Positions 15,855 to 24,597 of a stretch of DNA of 32,350 nt are shown here, piece after piece. Source of the stretch: Chlorobiaceae bacterium (GTDB taxonomy: Bacteria; Bacteroidota; Chlorobiia; Chlorobiales; Chlorobiaceae); assembly GCA_013334335.1 (NCBI GenBank), contig JAAXXR010000018.1, positions 1-32,350 on the forward strand, written 5' to 3'. Position 1 is the stretch's first letter. The number at the start of each line of letters is the position of its first letter. The notes under the pieces were generated by a model. The model saw nothing but the letters and a program-made list of their open reading frames with translations. It was not told the origin of the DNA and ran no database searches. The position numbers and the translations under genes were made by a program.

Positions 15855-17126
15855 ATGACCTTTCTCGACCATCTGCGTATTGCCTATGTCCATCTCAGGG
15901 AGCGCAAGCGCCAGACTGCGCTGACCGCGCTCGGCGTGGCTGTCGGGTCTGCCATGATGATCACCACCATCGCGGTGGCCAGGGGGTCGTCGCAGAACGT
16001 CTTCAACAAGCTCATCGACATCGCGCCCCACATCACCATCGGCGCCGACCGGGTCGTACCGCTCGTGCCGGACAACCTGATCGGCTCGGGAGCGGGCAGG
16101 ATCGCCATGGTCGAAAAGCATGTGACCACTGATCGCCGGGAGACCATCAAGAACTATTCGGCGCTTCTGCAGACGGTCGGTGATGTCAGGGAGATCGTGG
16201 ACGTTTCCCCGTTTGTGTCCAGCAAGTTGCTGGCGCGCAACAGGACCCGTTTCGCCCCGTGCATCGCCAGGGGGGTGATTCCCTCCCGCGAGGCGGAAAT
16301 GGCGAATCTGAAAAAGAACCTGCTTGAACCCAACGCCCTCTCGGAGCTCGCCTGGTCGCCCAACGGCATTCTCCTCGGAGACCTCCTTGCCGACAAACTC
16401 AAGGTGGGGTACCGAGACCGGGTCGTGCTGGTCAGCAAGACCGGCGAGGAGTATCCCGTAACCGTGGTCGGCCGCTTCAGGAGCGGCTTCAATGCAAAGG
16501 ACCTGCGGGAAGCCTATGTTAACCTCGCGCTCGCGCAGCGCATGGAGGCCATGCCGTCGAACTCCGTCAGCGGCGTCGGCATCAGGATCTCCGATATCAC
16601 CATGGCTGATCGCGTCGCGCAGCGCATCGAGCGCCTGACCGGATACAACACCGAGAGCTGGAGCGAAACCAACCGGAACGTCATCGAGTTCTACAACCGC
16701 AACGGGACGATCACGCTGGTCCTGGTCGGCTTCGTGTTCGTCGTGGCCGGTCTCGGCGTGGCGTCGGTCATGACCACCATCGTGCTGCAGAAGGTCAAGG
16801 ACATCGCCATCCTGCGCTCCATGGGCGTGCAGCGCAAGAGCATCACCCGAATCTTCATGCTCGAAGGGCTCATGATCGGCATCATGGGCGTGCTGCTCGG
16901 AAGCCCGGTAGGCCACATGACCTGCAACCTCGTCGGGTCGATCCGGTTCCAGGCAAGCAATGCGGGAGTGATCAAGAGCGACCGGATCAACCTCGTCGAA
17001 ACACCCGACGCCCACGTGATCGTGGTGGTCTTCGGTGTCGTGATCGCGGTGATTTCGTCCGTGGGTCCGGCGAGACGTGCTACAGGATATCTGCCGGTGA
17101 GGGTGCTGCGCGGGGAAGTGGGGTAG
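15855..17126 (+). CDS. FtsX/MacB/LolC-type ABC transporter permease, orphan
   Basis: This is a 423-residue integral membrane protein. A first hydrophobic helix (about 22-44) follows a basic amphipathic N-terminus. A large extracytoplasmic MacB-type domain (about 45-280) contains an L-L-G-D-L-L-A-D-K-L-K-V-G segment. Three membrane helices (about 284-306, 330-356 and 387-408) form the FtsX domain, with K-D-I-A-I-L-R-S-M-G, the cytoplasmic coupling loop of the family. Such permeases work with an ATPase to power lipoprotein sorting, efflux or signalling without moving substrate through the membrane. No ATPase gene is adjacent, so its partner must be encoded elsewhere. No ribosome-binding site is visible. 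It diverges from pfkA and faces ispF. Confidence 0.85.
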   Translation: MTFLDHLRIAYVHLRERKRQTALTALGVAVGSAMMITTIAVARGSSQNVFNKLIDIAPHITIGADRVVPLVPDNLIGSGAGRIAMVEKHVTTDRRETIKNYSALLQTVGDVREIVDVSPFVSSKLLARNRTRFAPCIARGVIPSREAEMANLKKNLLEPNALSELAWSPNGILLGDLLADKLKVGYRDRVVLVSKTGEEYPVTVVGRFRSGFNAKDLREAYVNLALAQRMEAMPSNSVSGVGIRISDITMADRVAQRIERLTGYNTESWSETNRNVIEFYNRNGTITLVLVGFVFVVAGLGVASVMTTIVLQKVKDIAILRSMGVQRKSITRIFMLEGLMIGIMGVLLGSPVGHMTCNLVGSIRFQASNAGVIKSDRINLVETPDAHVIVVVFGVVIAVISSVGPARRATGYLPVRVLRGEVG

Positions 17127-17142
17127 TGGTTGCCTTTGCTTT

Positions 17143-17162
17143 CCCCGGGCTGGAGCCCGGGG
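17143..17162. repeat. Perfect GC-rich palindrome between convergent permease and ispF
   Basis: CCCCGGGC and GCCCGGGG form a perfect 8-bp stem around TGGA. It starts 17 bases after the permease stop. A partial copy (GGGTTGAAGCCC-like) lies at 17198-17209. It belongs to the family described under findings and could terminate transcription from both sides. Confidence 0.75.
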
Positions 17163-17279
17163 CTATAAAGGAGCATATAAGATCCGGAATTTCCGTCGGG
17201 TTGAAGCCCTCCTGCATGCGGGACAGCGGGAACGGAAATTATTCCTTTGTTTTCCTGCTGTCCATTCAGACCATTTGCG

Positions 17280-17747
17280 TCACTCTATGATGCAGACCGC
17301 GTGGGCGCAGGCGCCCTCTTCACGACCGATGTAACCGAGTTTCTCGTTCGTTGTCGCCTTGACCGACACGGAGCTGATCTCCATGTCGAGGCAGCGCGCG
17401 ATGTTGCGTCGCATGTCCGTGATGTAGGGGGCGATTTTCGGGTTTTCAAGCAGCAGCATGACGTCGACGTTCACCGGTTTGAACCCCTCCCGGTCAAGCA
17501 GTCGTCGTACCTGCTTCAGGAGGATCATGCTGTCGATGTCCTTGAACTCCTGGCTGGTGTTCGGGAAGTGCAGGCCGATATCGCCGAGGGCTGCCGCGCC
17601 GAGCAGCGCGTCGCTGACGGCATGGAGCAGCACGTCGGCATCGCTGTGGCCTTCGAGGCCGAACGGAGAGGGGATCTCGACTCCGCCGATGACCAGTTTG
17701 CGGCCTTCGGCGAAAGGATGGACGTCTATACCTATTCCTATGCGCAT
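17280..17747 (-). CDS. ispF: 2-C-methyl-D-erythritol 2,4-cyclodiphosphate synthase
   Basis: IspF forms the cyclic diphosphate intermediate of the non-mevalonate isoprenoid pathway, which feeds quinones, carotenoids and chlorophyll tails in phototrophs. The 155-residue product has the zinc ligands at the standard positions: Asp8 and His10 in G-I-D-V-H and His42 in L-L-H-A-V-S-D, with H-S-D-A-D-V preceding. The C-terminal [12 protein letters not shown] is also typical. I start at the ATG at 17747 because the family begins M-R-I-G-x-G-x-D-x-H; the frame is open 79 codons further but with no family similarity. The protein is a single-domain IspF, not an IspDF fusion. It converges with the permease gene. 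Confidence 0.96.
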   Translation of the reverse strand: MRIGIGIDVHPFAEGRKLVIGGVEIPSPFGLEGHSDADVLLHAVSDALLGAAALGDIGLHFPNTSQEFKDIDSMILLKQVRRLLDREGFKPVNVDVMLLLENPKIAPYITDMRRNIARCLDMEISSVSVKATTNEKLGYIGREEGACAHAVCIIE

Positions 17748-17935
17748 GTGGAAAAATATTTCTTGAAAGAGATAACGTGGGGTGAAAGATAGAACAATTC
17801 GCACAAATACGGAATTACCCGCCTCTGTTTCGTCTCGCGTGGCATCATGAATTGGCGGTTTGATCATGAGGGCGTAAATTGCCTGTGAGCGGTAGGTCAT
17901 CTCCCCCCTTTCCGGAATGATACGACACTCTATCC

Positions 17936-19039
17936 ATGAATTTTGATCGACTGCAACGATTCTTCTGGATCTGCGCCGGCACACCGGTGGAGATCATCGA
18001 CAAATATCCAACCGAACATGCCAAGTTCCTCGGCATAGGGGCTACCATATTCTTTACGGCCCTGTTCGCTGGCCTTTCGGGCGGCTACGCCCTCTACTTC
18101 GTCTTTTCCGGTTCGCCGGTCGCCTGGGTGGCTTCGATCCTGTTCGGCGTGCTCTGGGGACTGGCCATCTTCAATATCGACCGCTACATCGTATCGAGCA
18201 TCAAGAAGACTTCGAAAGGCTTGAAGCAGTTCTACCAGGCCTCTCCGAGGCTCGTGCTGGCCATTCTGATCGCCATCGTCATCGCCAGGCCGCTCGAACT
18301 CAAGATTTTCGACAAGGAGATCCACGACAAGCTGAAGGAGCGCTACCTGAGCGACCAGAAGTCGCAGATTGTGAAGGTGCAGGAGTCCTTCAAGGAGAAG
18401 TATGCGCTGGAGCTGTCCCAGATCGCCAAATACCAGAGCGAGTACGACGCCCTCGGCAAGGATGCGGGCCGGTTGCGCGAGGAGCTCAAGGCCGAGGTGT
18501 TCGGTGAGAGGACCGGGACCACCTCCGGCATCACGGGCTACGGCCCCTACGCGAAGAACAAGGAGGCCGTGGTGCAGGGCAAGGAAGCCCGACTGGAGTA
18601 CCTCTCAAGGGAGCTCGCCTCGCTCGAGGAGTTCGTGAACCGGCAGAAGGCCGCCGAGGGGATCAACAACCAGATGATGCTGACCGATGCGGTACTCGAC
18701 CGGAAAGCCTCCAGGGCAGGCTTCGCCGACCGCAACTGGGCGCTCGGCGCGCTGACCCATGACTCCGGCGACGTCAGCCGCTCGTCGGCAAACGCCATCT
18801 CCTTCATCACCCTGCTCTTCGTGGCGTTCGAATGCGCTCCGCTCATCGTCAAGCTGCTTTCCGACGCCGGTCCCTCCGACGTCGACCTGCAGGAGACGGA
18901 GGCGCGCATCATCGCCCAGCTCACCAACACCACCTTCCTGAACCGGAACCGCATGATCCGTCAGTACCGTACGATCGGGTTCAAGTCAGGGAAAAAATAC
19001 CGGAAGCGCATCCTTGGTAACAACAGAGGGGGGCGGTAG
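17936..19039 (+). CDS. DUF4407 family membrane protein
   Basis: This is a 367-residue membrane protein of unknown function that fits the DUF4407 family. It starts [10 protein letters not shown] and has two hydrophobic helices (about 31-54 and 61-81), the family-like motif F-N-I-D-R-Y-I-V at 78-85, and a third helix (about 104-118). A long charged region rich in Lys, Glu, Leu and Gln (about 120-260), probably a coiled coil, follows; a last membrane helix lies at about 286-309 and a basic tail ends the protein. DUF4407 members occur across Bacteroidetes and other phyla without an agreed role. The ATG at 17936 has no Shine-Dalgarno sequence. It diverges from ispF (188 bases between starts) and converges with pyrD. 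Confidence 0.82.
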   Translation: MNFDRLQRFFWICAGTPVEIIDKYPTEHAKFLGIGATIFFTALFAGLSGGYALYFVFSGSPVAWVASILFGVLWGLAIFNIDRYIVSSIKKTSKGLKQFYQASPRLVLAILIAIVIARPLELKIFDKEIHDKLKERYLSDQKSQIVKVQESFKEKYALELSQIAKYQSEYDALGKDAGRLREELKAEVFGERTGTTSGITGYGPYAKNKEAVVQGKEARLEYLSRELASLEEFVNRQKAAEGINNQMMLTDAVLDRKASRAGFADRNWALGALTHDSGDVSRSSANAISFITLLFVAFECAPLIVKLLSDAGPSDVDLQETEARIIAQLTNTTFLNRNRMIRQYRTIGFKSGKKYRKRILGNNRGGR

Positions 19040-19106
19040 GAAGAAGTGACGGGTGACAGGTGGGGGGACGGCAGGAAGGGGTCACGGACGCATGACACCA
19101 TATTCA

Positions 19107-19124
19107 GCAGGGGTTCAACCCTGC
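19107..19124. repeat. Palindrome GCAGGG-GTTCAA-CCCTGC
   Basis: A 6-bp perfect stem lies around GTTCAA in the DUF4407/pyrD convergent gap. The loop resembles a tRNA T-loop, but there is no tRNA around it. It is paired in the same gap with the palindrome at 19156. Confidence 0.6.
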
Positions 19125-19155
19125 GGACATGCACAGCTCACCTGTTCCGGTTTTG

Positions 19156-19175
19156 CCCTGGGCTTCAGCCCGGGG
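19156..19175. repeat. GC-rich palindrome CCCTGGGC-TTCA-GCCCGGGG
   Basis: An 8-bp stem with one G-T pair and loop TTCA ends five bases before the pyrD stop codon region. It is almost the same as the palindrome at 17143, with a different loop. Confidence 0.7.
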
Positions 19176-19179
19176 GGAC

Positions 19180-20124
19180 TCAGCCGGTCACCAGGCTCCC
19201 GACGTACTCCTTGAATGCGGGGGCGCCGGGTTGCGAGAAGTACGCGTCAATCGCGATCGCGACCTTCTCACCGATATCAGGGTAAACGAAGTTCATGGTG
19301 CCGATCTGCACGGCGCTGGCTCCGACGAGCAGGAACTCCATGGCATCCTCGAAGCTGCCGATGCCGCCCATGCCGACGACCGGAATCTTGACGGCTTTCG
19401 CCACCTCCCACACCTTCGCGAGCGCGATCGGCTTGATGGCCGGTCCGGAGAGCCCTCCGGTGACATTCCTGAGCAGGGGTTTCCGCGTGCGGTAATCAAC
19501 CGCCATGCCCACCACGGTGTTGATCAGCGAAACCGAGTCGGCTCCGGCCTCTTCTGCGGCGAGCGCGATCGTGGCGATCGAGGTGACGTTGGGCGTCAGC
19601 TTCACCATGAGGTGCCGGCCGGTAAGGGCGCGTATGGTGGAAACGATCTCCCTGGTCGCATCGGGGCTGACTCCCATGATCATGCACTCGCCCTTCACGT
19701 TCGGGCAAGAGAGGTTCAGTTCGTAAGCCGCGATCCCCTCGACACGGTCAAGCCGTTCGACCACCTGGCAGTAGTCGTCGATCGATTTTCCGGCGATGTT
19801 GACGATCACCCTGGTGTCGAGCTGCTGGAGGAATGGCACCTTGTCGCTGACGAAGCGGTCGAGACCGACATTGGCCAGACCGATGGCGTTGATCATGCCG
19901 CAGGCGGTTTCGGCGATTCTCTGCGGTGGATTGCCGGTGCGGGGTTCGGGAGAGATGGCCTTGGTGACCAGTCCGCCGATTTTGCCGAGATCGCAGAGCC
20001 CGGCAAGCTCCTCCCCGTACGAGACGGTGCCGGAGGCGAGCATGACCGGCGACCGGAGGTCGAGCCCCCTGCCCAGACTGACGGCGGCAGGGGAGCTCAC
20101 GATTGGTGAAGATGATGAGGTCAT
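19180..20124 (-). CDS. pyrD: Dihydroorotate dehydrogenase, class 1B-type catalytic subunit
   Basis: This flavoenzyme oxidises dihydroorotate to orotate in pyrimidine synthesis. The 314-residue product has M-L-A-S-G-T near the N-terminus, G-L-V-T-K-A-I-S, N-A-I-G-L-A-N-V-G, N-L-S-C-P-N with the catalytic Cys140, L-T-P-N-V-T and the flavin-binding G-M-G-G-I and A-V-Q-I-G-T segments. A catalytic Cys rather than Ser and a soluble N-terminus place it in class 1; the sequence looks like 1B, which uses NAD through a PyrK partner. No pyrK is adjacent. The ATG at 20124 has AGG about 6 bases upstream. It starts 17 bases after the glgP stop, so the two are likely co-transcribed, although their pathways are unrelated. 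Confidence 0.93.
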   Translation of the reverse strand: MTSSSSPIVSSPAAVSLGRGLDLRSPVMLASGTVSYGEELAGLCDLGKIGGLVTKAISPEPRTGNPPQRIAETACGMINAIGLANVGLDRFVSDKVPFLQQLDTRVIVNIAGKSIDDYCQVVERLDRVEGIAAYELNLSCPNVKGECMIMGVSPDATREIVSTIRALTGRHLMVKLTPNVTSIATIALAAEEAGADSVSLINTVVGMAVDYRTRKPLLRNVTGGLSGPAIKPIALAKVWEVAKAVKIPVVGMGGIGSFEDAMEFLLVGASAVQIGTMNFVYPDIGEKVAIAIDAYFSQPGAPAFKEYVGSLVTG

Positions 20125-20141
20125 GTTACCTGGGGTTGTGC

Positions 20142-22262
20142 TCAGAGGCGCGACTCCTTGAGGTAATAGCGCAGCGTGTACTCCTTGACCATGCGGTCGG
20201 TGTTGTAGACCGGTGCGATGCTGGCGATGGCGTTGCGCACGTTTTTCAGCCATTTGACCGGGATGTTGTGCTCATTGCGCTCATAGAAGGTCGGGATGAT
20301 CTGGTGCTCGAGCACTTCGTAGAGCTTCAGGGCATCGAACCGGTACTGCTCGTCGTAGTTGTCGTTCTGCTCGCCGCTGCCGATCGACCAGCCGTTGGTG
20401 CCGTTGTAGGCCTCGCACCACCAGCCGTCCATGATGCTCAGGTTCAGGCCGCCGTGCAGCACGGTTTTCTGACCTGAAGTGCCGCTCGCCTCCATGGGCC
20501 TGACCGGGTTGTTGAGCCAGACGTCAACACCTGAAACCAGGCGCTTGGCGACGCCGATGTTGTAGTTCTCCAGGAAGACCACCTTGCCGAGGAACTGCGG
20601 GCGCCGGGAGAGTTCGACGATCTGGCGGATATACTCCTTGCCGGCATCGTCATGCGGGTGCGCCTTGCCGGCGAAGATGAGCTGCACCGGCATGTTCTGG
20701 TTGTTGATGATCGTGTTGAGGCGGTCGAGATCCTGGAAGACGAGCGGAGCCCGCTTGTAGGTGGCGAAACGCCTGGCGAAACCGATGGTCAGCACGTCCG
20801 GGGAGAGCGTGCTCTTGACGGAACGCGAGGAGTCAGCCGGCTTGTATGGCGTGTACTGGTGCTGGTGATAGAGCTGGTTCGACAGGTAGCGGCTGATGAA
20901 GTCGATCAGGTTGCGCTTCAGGCGATAGCGCATGCACCAGAGCTCGCCGTCGGTGACCTTGGCCAGCACGGCCTCGGCCGATTCCCTTGAAGAGAACATG
21001 TCCTCGATGCTCTCGGTATGGTTTCTCCAGAAACGGTCGGTGAAGCCGCTGCTCCAGCTCCGGATGTGGATGCCGTTGGTGATGTGGCCGATCGGCACCT
21101 GTTTCGGGTCCGTGGTCGAGTAGAGGTGCTTCCACATATCTCTCGACACCTCTCCGTGCAGCTTCGAGACGCCGTTGGCGCTTCTGGAGAGCTTCAGGGC
21201 GAGGACCGTCATGGTGAAGAGTCCCGAGGAGTTATTCGGGTCTTCGGAGCCCAGCTTCATGAGCTCTTCGAAGTCGATGCAGCAGCTGGCCAGGTACTTG
21301 TCGAAGGTGTAGTGCATCATGTCCCTCGAAAAACGGTCATGACCGGCAGGCACCGGCGTGTGCGTGGTGAAGACGCACTGTTCCTTGACCTTCTCCTTGG
21401 CCTGCTCGAACGGGACGTTCTGCTCGAACTGCTTCTTGAGGAGCTCCAGCGTGAGGAATGCCGAGTGGCCTTCGTTCATGTGGTAGACGGCCGGGGTCAG
21501 GTGCAGGGCGTCGAGCAGCTTGACGCCGCCGATACCGAGAAGGATCTCCTGGTTGATCCTCATGTTCTGGTCGCCGCCGTAGACCCTCGAACAGATCTCG
21601 CGATAATGGGACTCGTTCACCGGGATGTTGGTGTCGAGCAGGTACAGCATGGCCCGGCCGACCCTCAGGCTCCATGCCTGGGCGTACACGGTGCTCTGGG
21701 CGATGGTGATCTCGATGATCAGGTCCTTGCCGTCTTTGGTGGTGACCTTCTCGATGGGCAGGCTTTCCGCATACTGCAGCGGATAGTCCTCGAGCTGCCA
21801 GCCATCGTGGTTCAGGTACTGGCGGAAATAGCCCTCCTTGTAGAACAGGGAGATGCCGATGAAGTTGATGCCCAGATCGCTTGCCGACTTGAGGTGGTCG
21901 CCGGCCAGGATGCCGAGGCCGCCGGAATAGATCCGGAGGCTCTCATGGATGCCGAATTCGGCGCTGAAGTAGGCAACCGGGTTTTCCACCAGCTCTGGTG
22001 CATGATTGGCGGCCCAGGTGTTTTTTTCGGTCAGGTAGTCGTCGAAACGCTGCTTGACGTGCGAGATACGGTGCTCGAACTCGCAATTGCAACGTGCTTC
22101 GAGTTCATCGGAAGAGATATGCCGGAGCAGTTCGACGGGATTGTGGTTGACGCGTTCCCACAGGAGCGGAGAGAGACTTTTGAAAAGATCCTTGGCATCG
22201 GTGTCCCATGACCACCAGAGGTTTCGGGATAGTTTTTTAACGGCGCTGGTATTTTTCGACAT
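20142..22262 (-). CDS. glgP: Alpha-glucan (glycogen) phosphorylase, GT35, short type
   Basis: Glycogen phosphorylase releases glucose 1-phosphate from storage glucan with phosphate and PLP. The 706-residue product is the short archaeal/thermophile-like type with an N-terminal DUF3417-like stretch (L-S-R-N-L-W-W-S-W). It has A-Y-F-S-A-E-F-G-I-H, Y-S-G-G-L-G-I-L-A-G-D-H, H-M-N-E-G-H-S-A-F, T-T-H-T-P-V-P-A-G-H, and the PLP region E-A-S-G-T-S-G-Q-K with Lys599, followed by N-G-T-N-G-W-S. The protein is about 100 residues shorter than the E. coli type. Together with a phosphofructokinase in the same window it fits dark-phase glycogen use in green sulfur bacteria. No ribosome-binding site is seen before the ATG at 22262. 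It is divergent from the metallophosphoesterase and leads into pyrD. Confidence 0.94.
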   Translation of the reverse strand: MSKNTSAVKKLSRNLWWSWDTDAKDLFKSLSPLLWERVNHNPVELLRHISSDELEARCNCEFEHRISHVKQRFDDYLTEKNTWAANHAPELVENPVAYFSAEFGIHESLRIYSGGLGILAGDHLKSASDLGINFIGISLFYKEGYFRQYLNHDGWQLEDYPLQYAESLPIEKVTTKDGKDLIIEITIAQSTVYAQAWSLRVGRAMLYLLDTNIPVNESHYREICSRVYGGDQNMRINQEILLGIGGVKLLDALHLTPAVYHMNEGHSAFLTLELLKKQFEQNVPFEQAKEKVKEQCVFTTHTPVPAGHDRFSRDMMHYTFDKYLASCCIDFEELMKLGSEDPNNSSGLFTMTVLALKLSRSANGVSKLHGEVSRDMWKHLYSTTDPKQVPIGHITNGIHIRSWSSGFTDRFWRNHTESIEDMFSSRESAEAVLAKVTDGELWCMRYRLKRNLIDFISRYLSNQLYHQHQYTPYKPADSSRSVKSTLSPDVLTIGFARRFATYKRAPLVFQDLDRLNTIINNQNMPVQLIFAGKAHPHDDAGKEYIRQIVELSRRPQFLGKVVFLENYNIGVAKRLVSGVDVWLNNPVRPMEASGTSGQKTVLHGGLNLSIMDGWWCEAYNGTNGWSIGSGEQNDNYDEQYRFDALKLYEVLEHQIIPTFYERNEHNIPVKWLKNVRNAIASIAPVYNTDRMVKEYTLRYYLKESRL

Positions 22263-22405
22263 AGTGTGTTTTTGAAATTTTGCTGTGCGCGTTCAATGGC
22301 GCAGGTTCAGAAAAGGCAGTATCTTGTGGTCAGCTGGCAACCCGGGTGTGTTTGCCGGGAGCAAGCTGCGCTTGAAGAAGATAACATTCGCGGAGCCGGT
22401 TACAC

Positions 22406-22419
22406 AATTATTGATAATT
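22406..22419. promoter_or_regulatory. AT-rich palindrome in the glgP / metallophosphoesterase divergent gap
   Basis: AATTAT-TG-ATAATT is a perfect palindrome in the 191-base gap between two divergent starts, 35 bases before the metallophosphoesterase start. GATAAT within it could be a -10 element, and the symmetry would suit a dimeric regulator. No match to a named box is claimed. Confidence 0.35.
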
Positions 22420-22453
22420 TATGGCAATTAAGCCGTAAAACCTCAGGAAGCCA

Positions 22454-23332
22454 GTGTCGAAAGACAAGAATGTAAGGGTTGCGCATCTGTCCGACCTGCA
22501 TCTGGCAGGGAAAAACGACCGCCGCCAGCTCGAGCGGCTCGATCTCCTGCTGGCCGAGATCGTCCGGAAGGAGTATGACCACCTGGTCATCACCGGTGAC
22601 CTTATCGACACGGCCAACACCGAGGATTGGCTGCTCATCCGGGAAGCGCTCCTGCGCCACGGCCTTTTCGAACTTGGCCGGACGACCGTGTTGCCGGGTA
22701 ACCATGACCTGATCAACCTCGAAGAGGAGATGCGGTTCTATCACGCGCTCAATCCTGATGTCAGCGGCCGACGCCGGCGGGTGAATGACCGGCTGGCAAG
22801 GTTCTGCCAGGTGTTCCTGCCCCTGATCTCCGAGGATGGACAGGGCCCGGCGGGATACCCGCTGGTCAAGGTGCTTCGTTTCGGGGAGATTTCGCTGGCT
22901 CTGGTGGCGGTCAGTTCGGTATTGCCGTGGTCGGGTTCCGACAACCCGCTTGGCGCGAGAGGGTTCGTCGCACCCGAAATCTTGCGTGCCCTCGTCGGCC
23001 AGCCGGTTATTGACGCCCTTTCCGGGAGTTTCATCATCGGCCTCTGTCATCACGCGTACCGGGTGTACGGCACCGACGCCCTGATCGACCAGGCGTTCGA
23101 CTGGACGATGGAGTTCAAGAACCGCGACGACTTTTTCGGTACGATGAAGCTGCTCCAGGCACGTCTGGTCATGCATGGCCACTTCCACCGTTTCCAGGTC
23201 TACAGCGTCGAAGGGCTCACGTTTATCAACGGCGGCAGTTTCCGCTACAGTCCGGAGCGTTACGGGGAGGTGGAGATCGACGCAGCGGGGAACTGGGCGC
23301 ATCGCTTTCTCAAGGTGGGGGAAACGGGGTGA
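22454..23332 (+). CDS. Calcineurin-like metallophosphoesterase
   Basis: This is a 292-residue soluble phosphoesterase with a two-metal centre. The motifs appear in order: A-H-L-S-D-L-H (Asp14, His16), T-G-D-L-I-D (Asp49), L-P-G-N-H-D, G-L-C-H-H and M-H-G-H-F-H-R. The substrate cannot be read from the sequence; relatives act on cyclic nucleotides, nucleic acids, UDP-diacylglucosamine or phosphoproteins. There is no signal peptide. The start is GTG at 22454, giving M-S-K-D-K-N-V-R-V-A-H; AGGAAG lies three bases upstream, which is close but supports it. It converges with the ferritin gene, with a strong hairpin terminator between them. Confidence 0.88.
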   Translation: MSKDKNVRVAHLSDLHLAGKNDRRQLERLDLLLAEIVRKEYDHLVITGDLIDTANTEDWLLIREALLRHGLFELGRTTVLPGNHDLINLEEEMRFYHALNPDVSGRRRRVNDRLARFCQVFLPLISEDGQGPAGYPLVKVLRFGEISLALVAVSSVLPWSGSDNPLGARGFVAPEILRALVGQPVIDALSGSFIIGLCHHAYRVYGTDALIDQAFDWTMEFKNRDDFFGTMKLLQARLVMHGHFHRFQVYSVEGLTFINGGSFRYSPERYGEVEIDAAGNWAHRFLKVGETG

Positions 23333-23362
23333 GCCCGCTTCCGATCAGCCATCCGGGGGATG

Positions 23363-23400
23363 AAAAAAGCGGAAGGCCGCCTCATACCGGGCGGCCTTCC
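23363..23400 (-). terminator. Rho-independent terminator after the ferritin gene
   Basis: GGAAGGCCGC (23371-23380) and GCGGCCTTCC (23391-23400) form a perfect 10-bp GC-rich stem with a 10-base loop. On the minus strand it is followed by GC and then six T. It ends ferritin transcription; on the plus strand there is no T run, though the stem may still slow read-through. Confidence 0.88.
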
Positions 23401-23423
23401 TCGTGAAATGGTGCAAAGCCGGC

Positions 23424-23921
23424 TTAGTGCTGCATGCCGCGCCTGGCGAGCTGGCGGTCCATCATGATCAGCGCGTGCCCTTTCTCTCCGGCCATCCTGA
23501 TGGTTTCGAGGATTTCCGACGCTGCGGCCTCCTCCTCGACCTGTTCGCTAATGTACCAGTGCAGCAGCACCTGTGCGGCATAATCCCGCTCCTCCACGGC
23601 CGTTTCGTAAAGCCGGTTGATCAGGCCCGTGATTTTCCTTTCGTGCTTCAGCACCTCCTCGAACAGGTGGGCCGGTGACTTGAAATCCGACTCCGGCTGC
23701 GCGATGGGAAGGAGTTCGACGCGGCCGCCACGTTCGTTGACGAACTTGTAGAGCTTCATCGCGTGCCCTTTCTCCTCCTTGGTCTGGAGCTCGAGCCAGT
23801 GGGCGAACCCCGGAAGGTTCATCGAATGGGCGTACGAGGCCATCGAGAGATAGAGGTAGGCAGACGCCATCTCGTGATTGATCTGCTCGTTGAACGCCTG
23901 TAGAAGTTTCTTGCTGAACAT
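23424..23921 (-). CDS. ftnA: Non-haem ferritin
   Basis: Bacterial ferritin stores iron as a mineral inside a 24-subunit shell after oxidising Fe(II). The 165-residue product is the usual length and starts [17 protein letters not shown]. The ferroxidase residues Glu17, Glu50 and His53 are at the standard positions, in N-H-E-M-A-S-A-Y and K-E-E-K-G-H-A. Further acids of the centre follow in L-K-H-E-R-K-I and Q-V-E-E-E. There is no Met for a haem site, so it is not a bacterioferritin in any obvious way. AGGAG about 9 bases before the ATG at 23921 fixes the start. It follows the ferritin-like gene by 135 bases on the same strand and ends at a strong terminator. Confidence 0.95.
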   Translation of the reverse strand: MFSKKLLQAFNEQINHEMASAYLYLSMASYAHSMNLPGFAHWLELQTKEEKGHAMKLYKFVNERGGRVELLPIAQPESDFKSPAHLFEEVLKHERKITGLINRLYETAVEERDYAAQVLLHWYISEQVEEEAAASEILETIRMAGEKGHALIMMDRQLARRGMQH

Positions 23922-24056
23922 GGATGGTACTCCTTTCAGATGGTGGTTGGTTGAATCGACTCCCTGACGGCATGGCAAGCCGTGCTGTTACTGGTCAACA
24001 CTGGCGGTGGACTGATCGTTTCGGCGTTTCGGGCTGATCGGTGTCGACCGCTTCCC

Positions 24057-24545
24057 TCAACCTTCAAGTCCGGTGATACTGATGCCGTTGGCCGTCATAT
24101 ACTCGCGGATCCGTTTTGCGTGGTTCTGGTCCTCGCTGGCGAGCTGCTGGAAGATGTCGGCAGTCAGCGAACCGGTTTCGCTCTCCATGAACTCCTGGAA
24201 ATGGGCCTCCCCGGCGGACATCTCGATCTTCAGGGCGAGGTTGAACGCCTCCTCCCTTGAGCAGGGTGCGGCGGAGAAGCGTTCGGCATGCTCCCGGATG
24301 AAGGCATTGTTCGCCTGGAGCGCCATGAGATCCTTCGAGAGCAGGTTTTCGGGGAAGAACGCCAGCGGCTGGGGCTGTTTTTTCTCCTGCTGGAGCAGGG
24401 CGGCGTGACTGCGCTCCTCCATGGAGAGCTGCCACCAGAAATCCTCGTCTTCGTCGAACTGGTCGTTGAACTGGGTGTAGAGCTTTGCAAGATTGAGTTC
24501 GAGCTGGATCGATTCCTCAAGAAGTGTAGCCAGGGTTGAAGCCAT
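24057..24545 (-). CDS. Ferritin-like / rubrerythrin-like di-iron protein
   Basis: This 162-residue protein fits a four-helix bundle di-iron carrier. Possible iron ligands are spaced as in the ferritin-like superfamily: Glu10/11/16 in the first helix, E-E-R-S-H (Glu43/44, His47) in the second, E-M-S-A-G-E-A-H (Glu108, Glu113, His115) in the third, and S-E-D-Q-N-H (Glu138, His142) in the fourth. There is no rubredoxin Cys4 domain, so it is not a classical rubrerythrin. It may handle iron or peroxide; the neighbouring true ferritin supports an iron role. The ATG at 24545 is chosen because the first helix begins a few residues later; an open frame continues far upstream, but it is antisense shadow of the carB region. 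No Shine-Dalgarno sequence is seen. Confidence 0.82.
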   Translation of the reverse strand: MASTLATLLEESIQLELNLAKLYTQFNDQFDEDEDFWWQLSMEERSHAALLQQEKKQPQPLAFFPENLLSKDLMALQANNAFIREHAERFSAAPCSREEAFNLALKIEMSAGEAHFQEFMESETGSLTADIFQQLASEDQNHAKRIREYMTANGISITGLEG

Positions 24546-24571
24546 GGACGGAGCGGATGGATGGTTGAACG

Positions 24572-24597
24572 AAAAATGGGCGGCCTCGGGCGGCCGA
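24572..24597 (-). terminator. Candidate terminator after carB
   Basis: On the minus strand CGGCC and GGCCG pair around a 6-base loop and are followed by CCCA and five T. It lies between the carB stop (24701) and the ferritin-like start (24545). The stem is short, so confidence is moderate. Confidence 0.4.

Noticed and set aside
19107-19124. tRNA suggested by GGTTCAA in a stem
   Set aside because: No acceptor, D or anticodon arms can be built around it.
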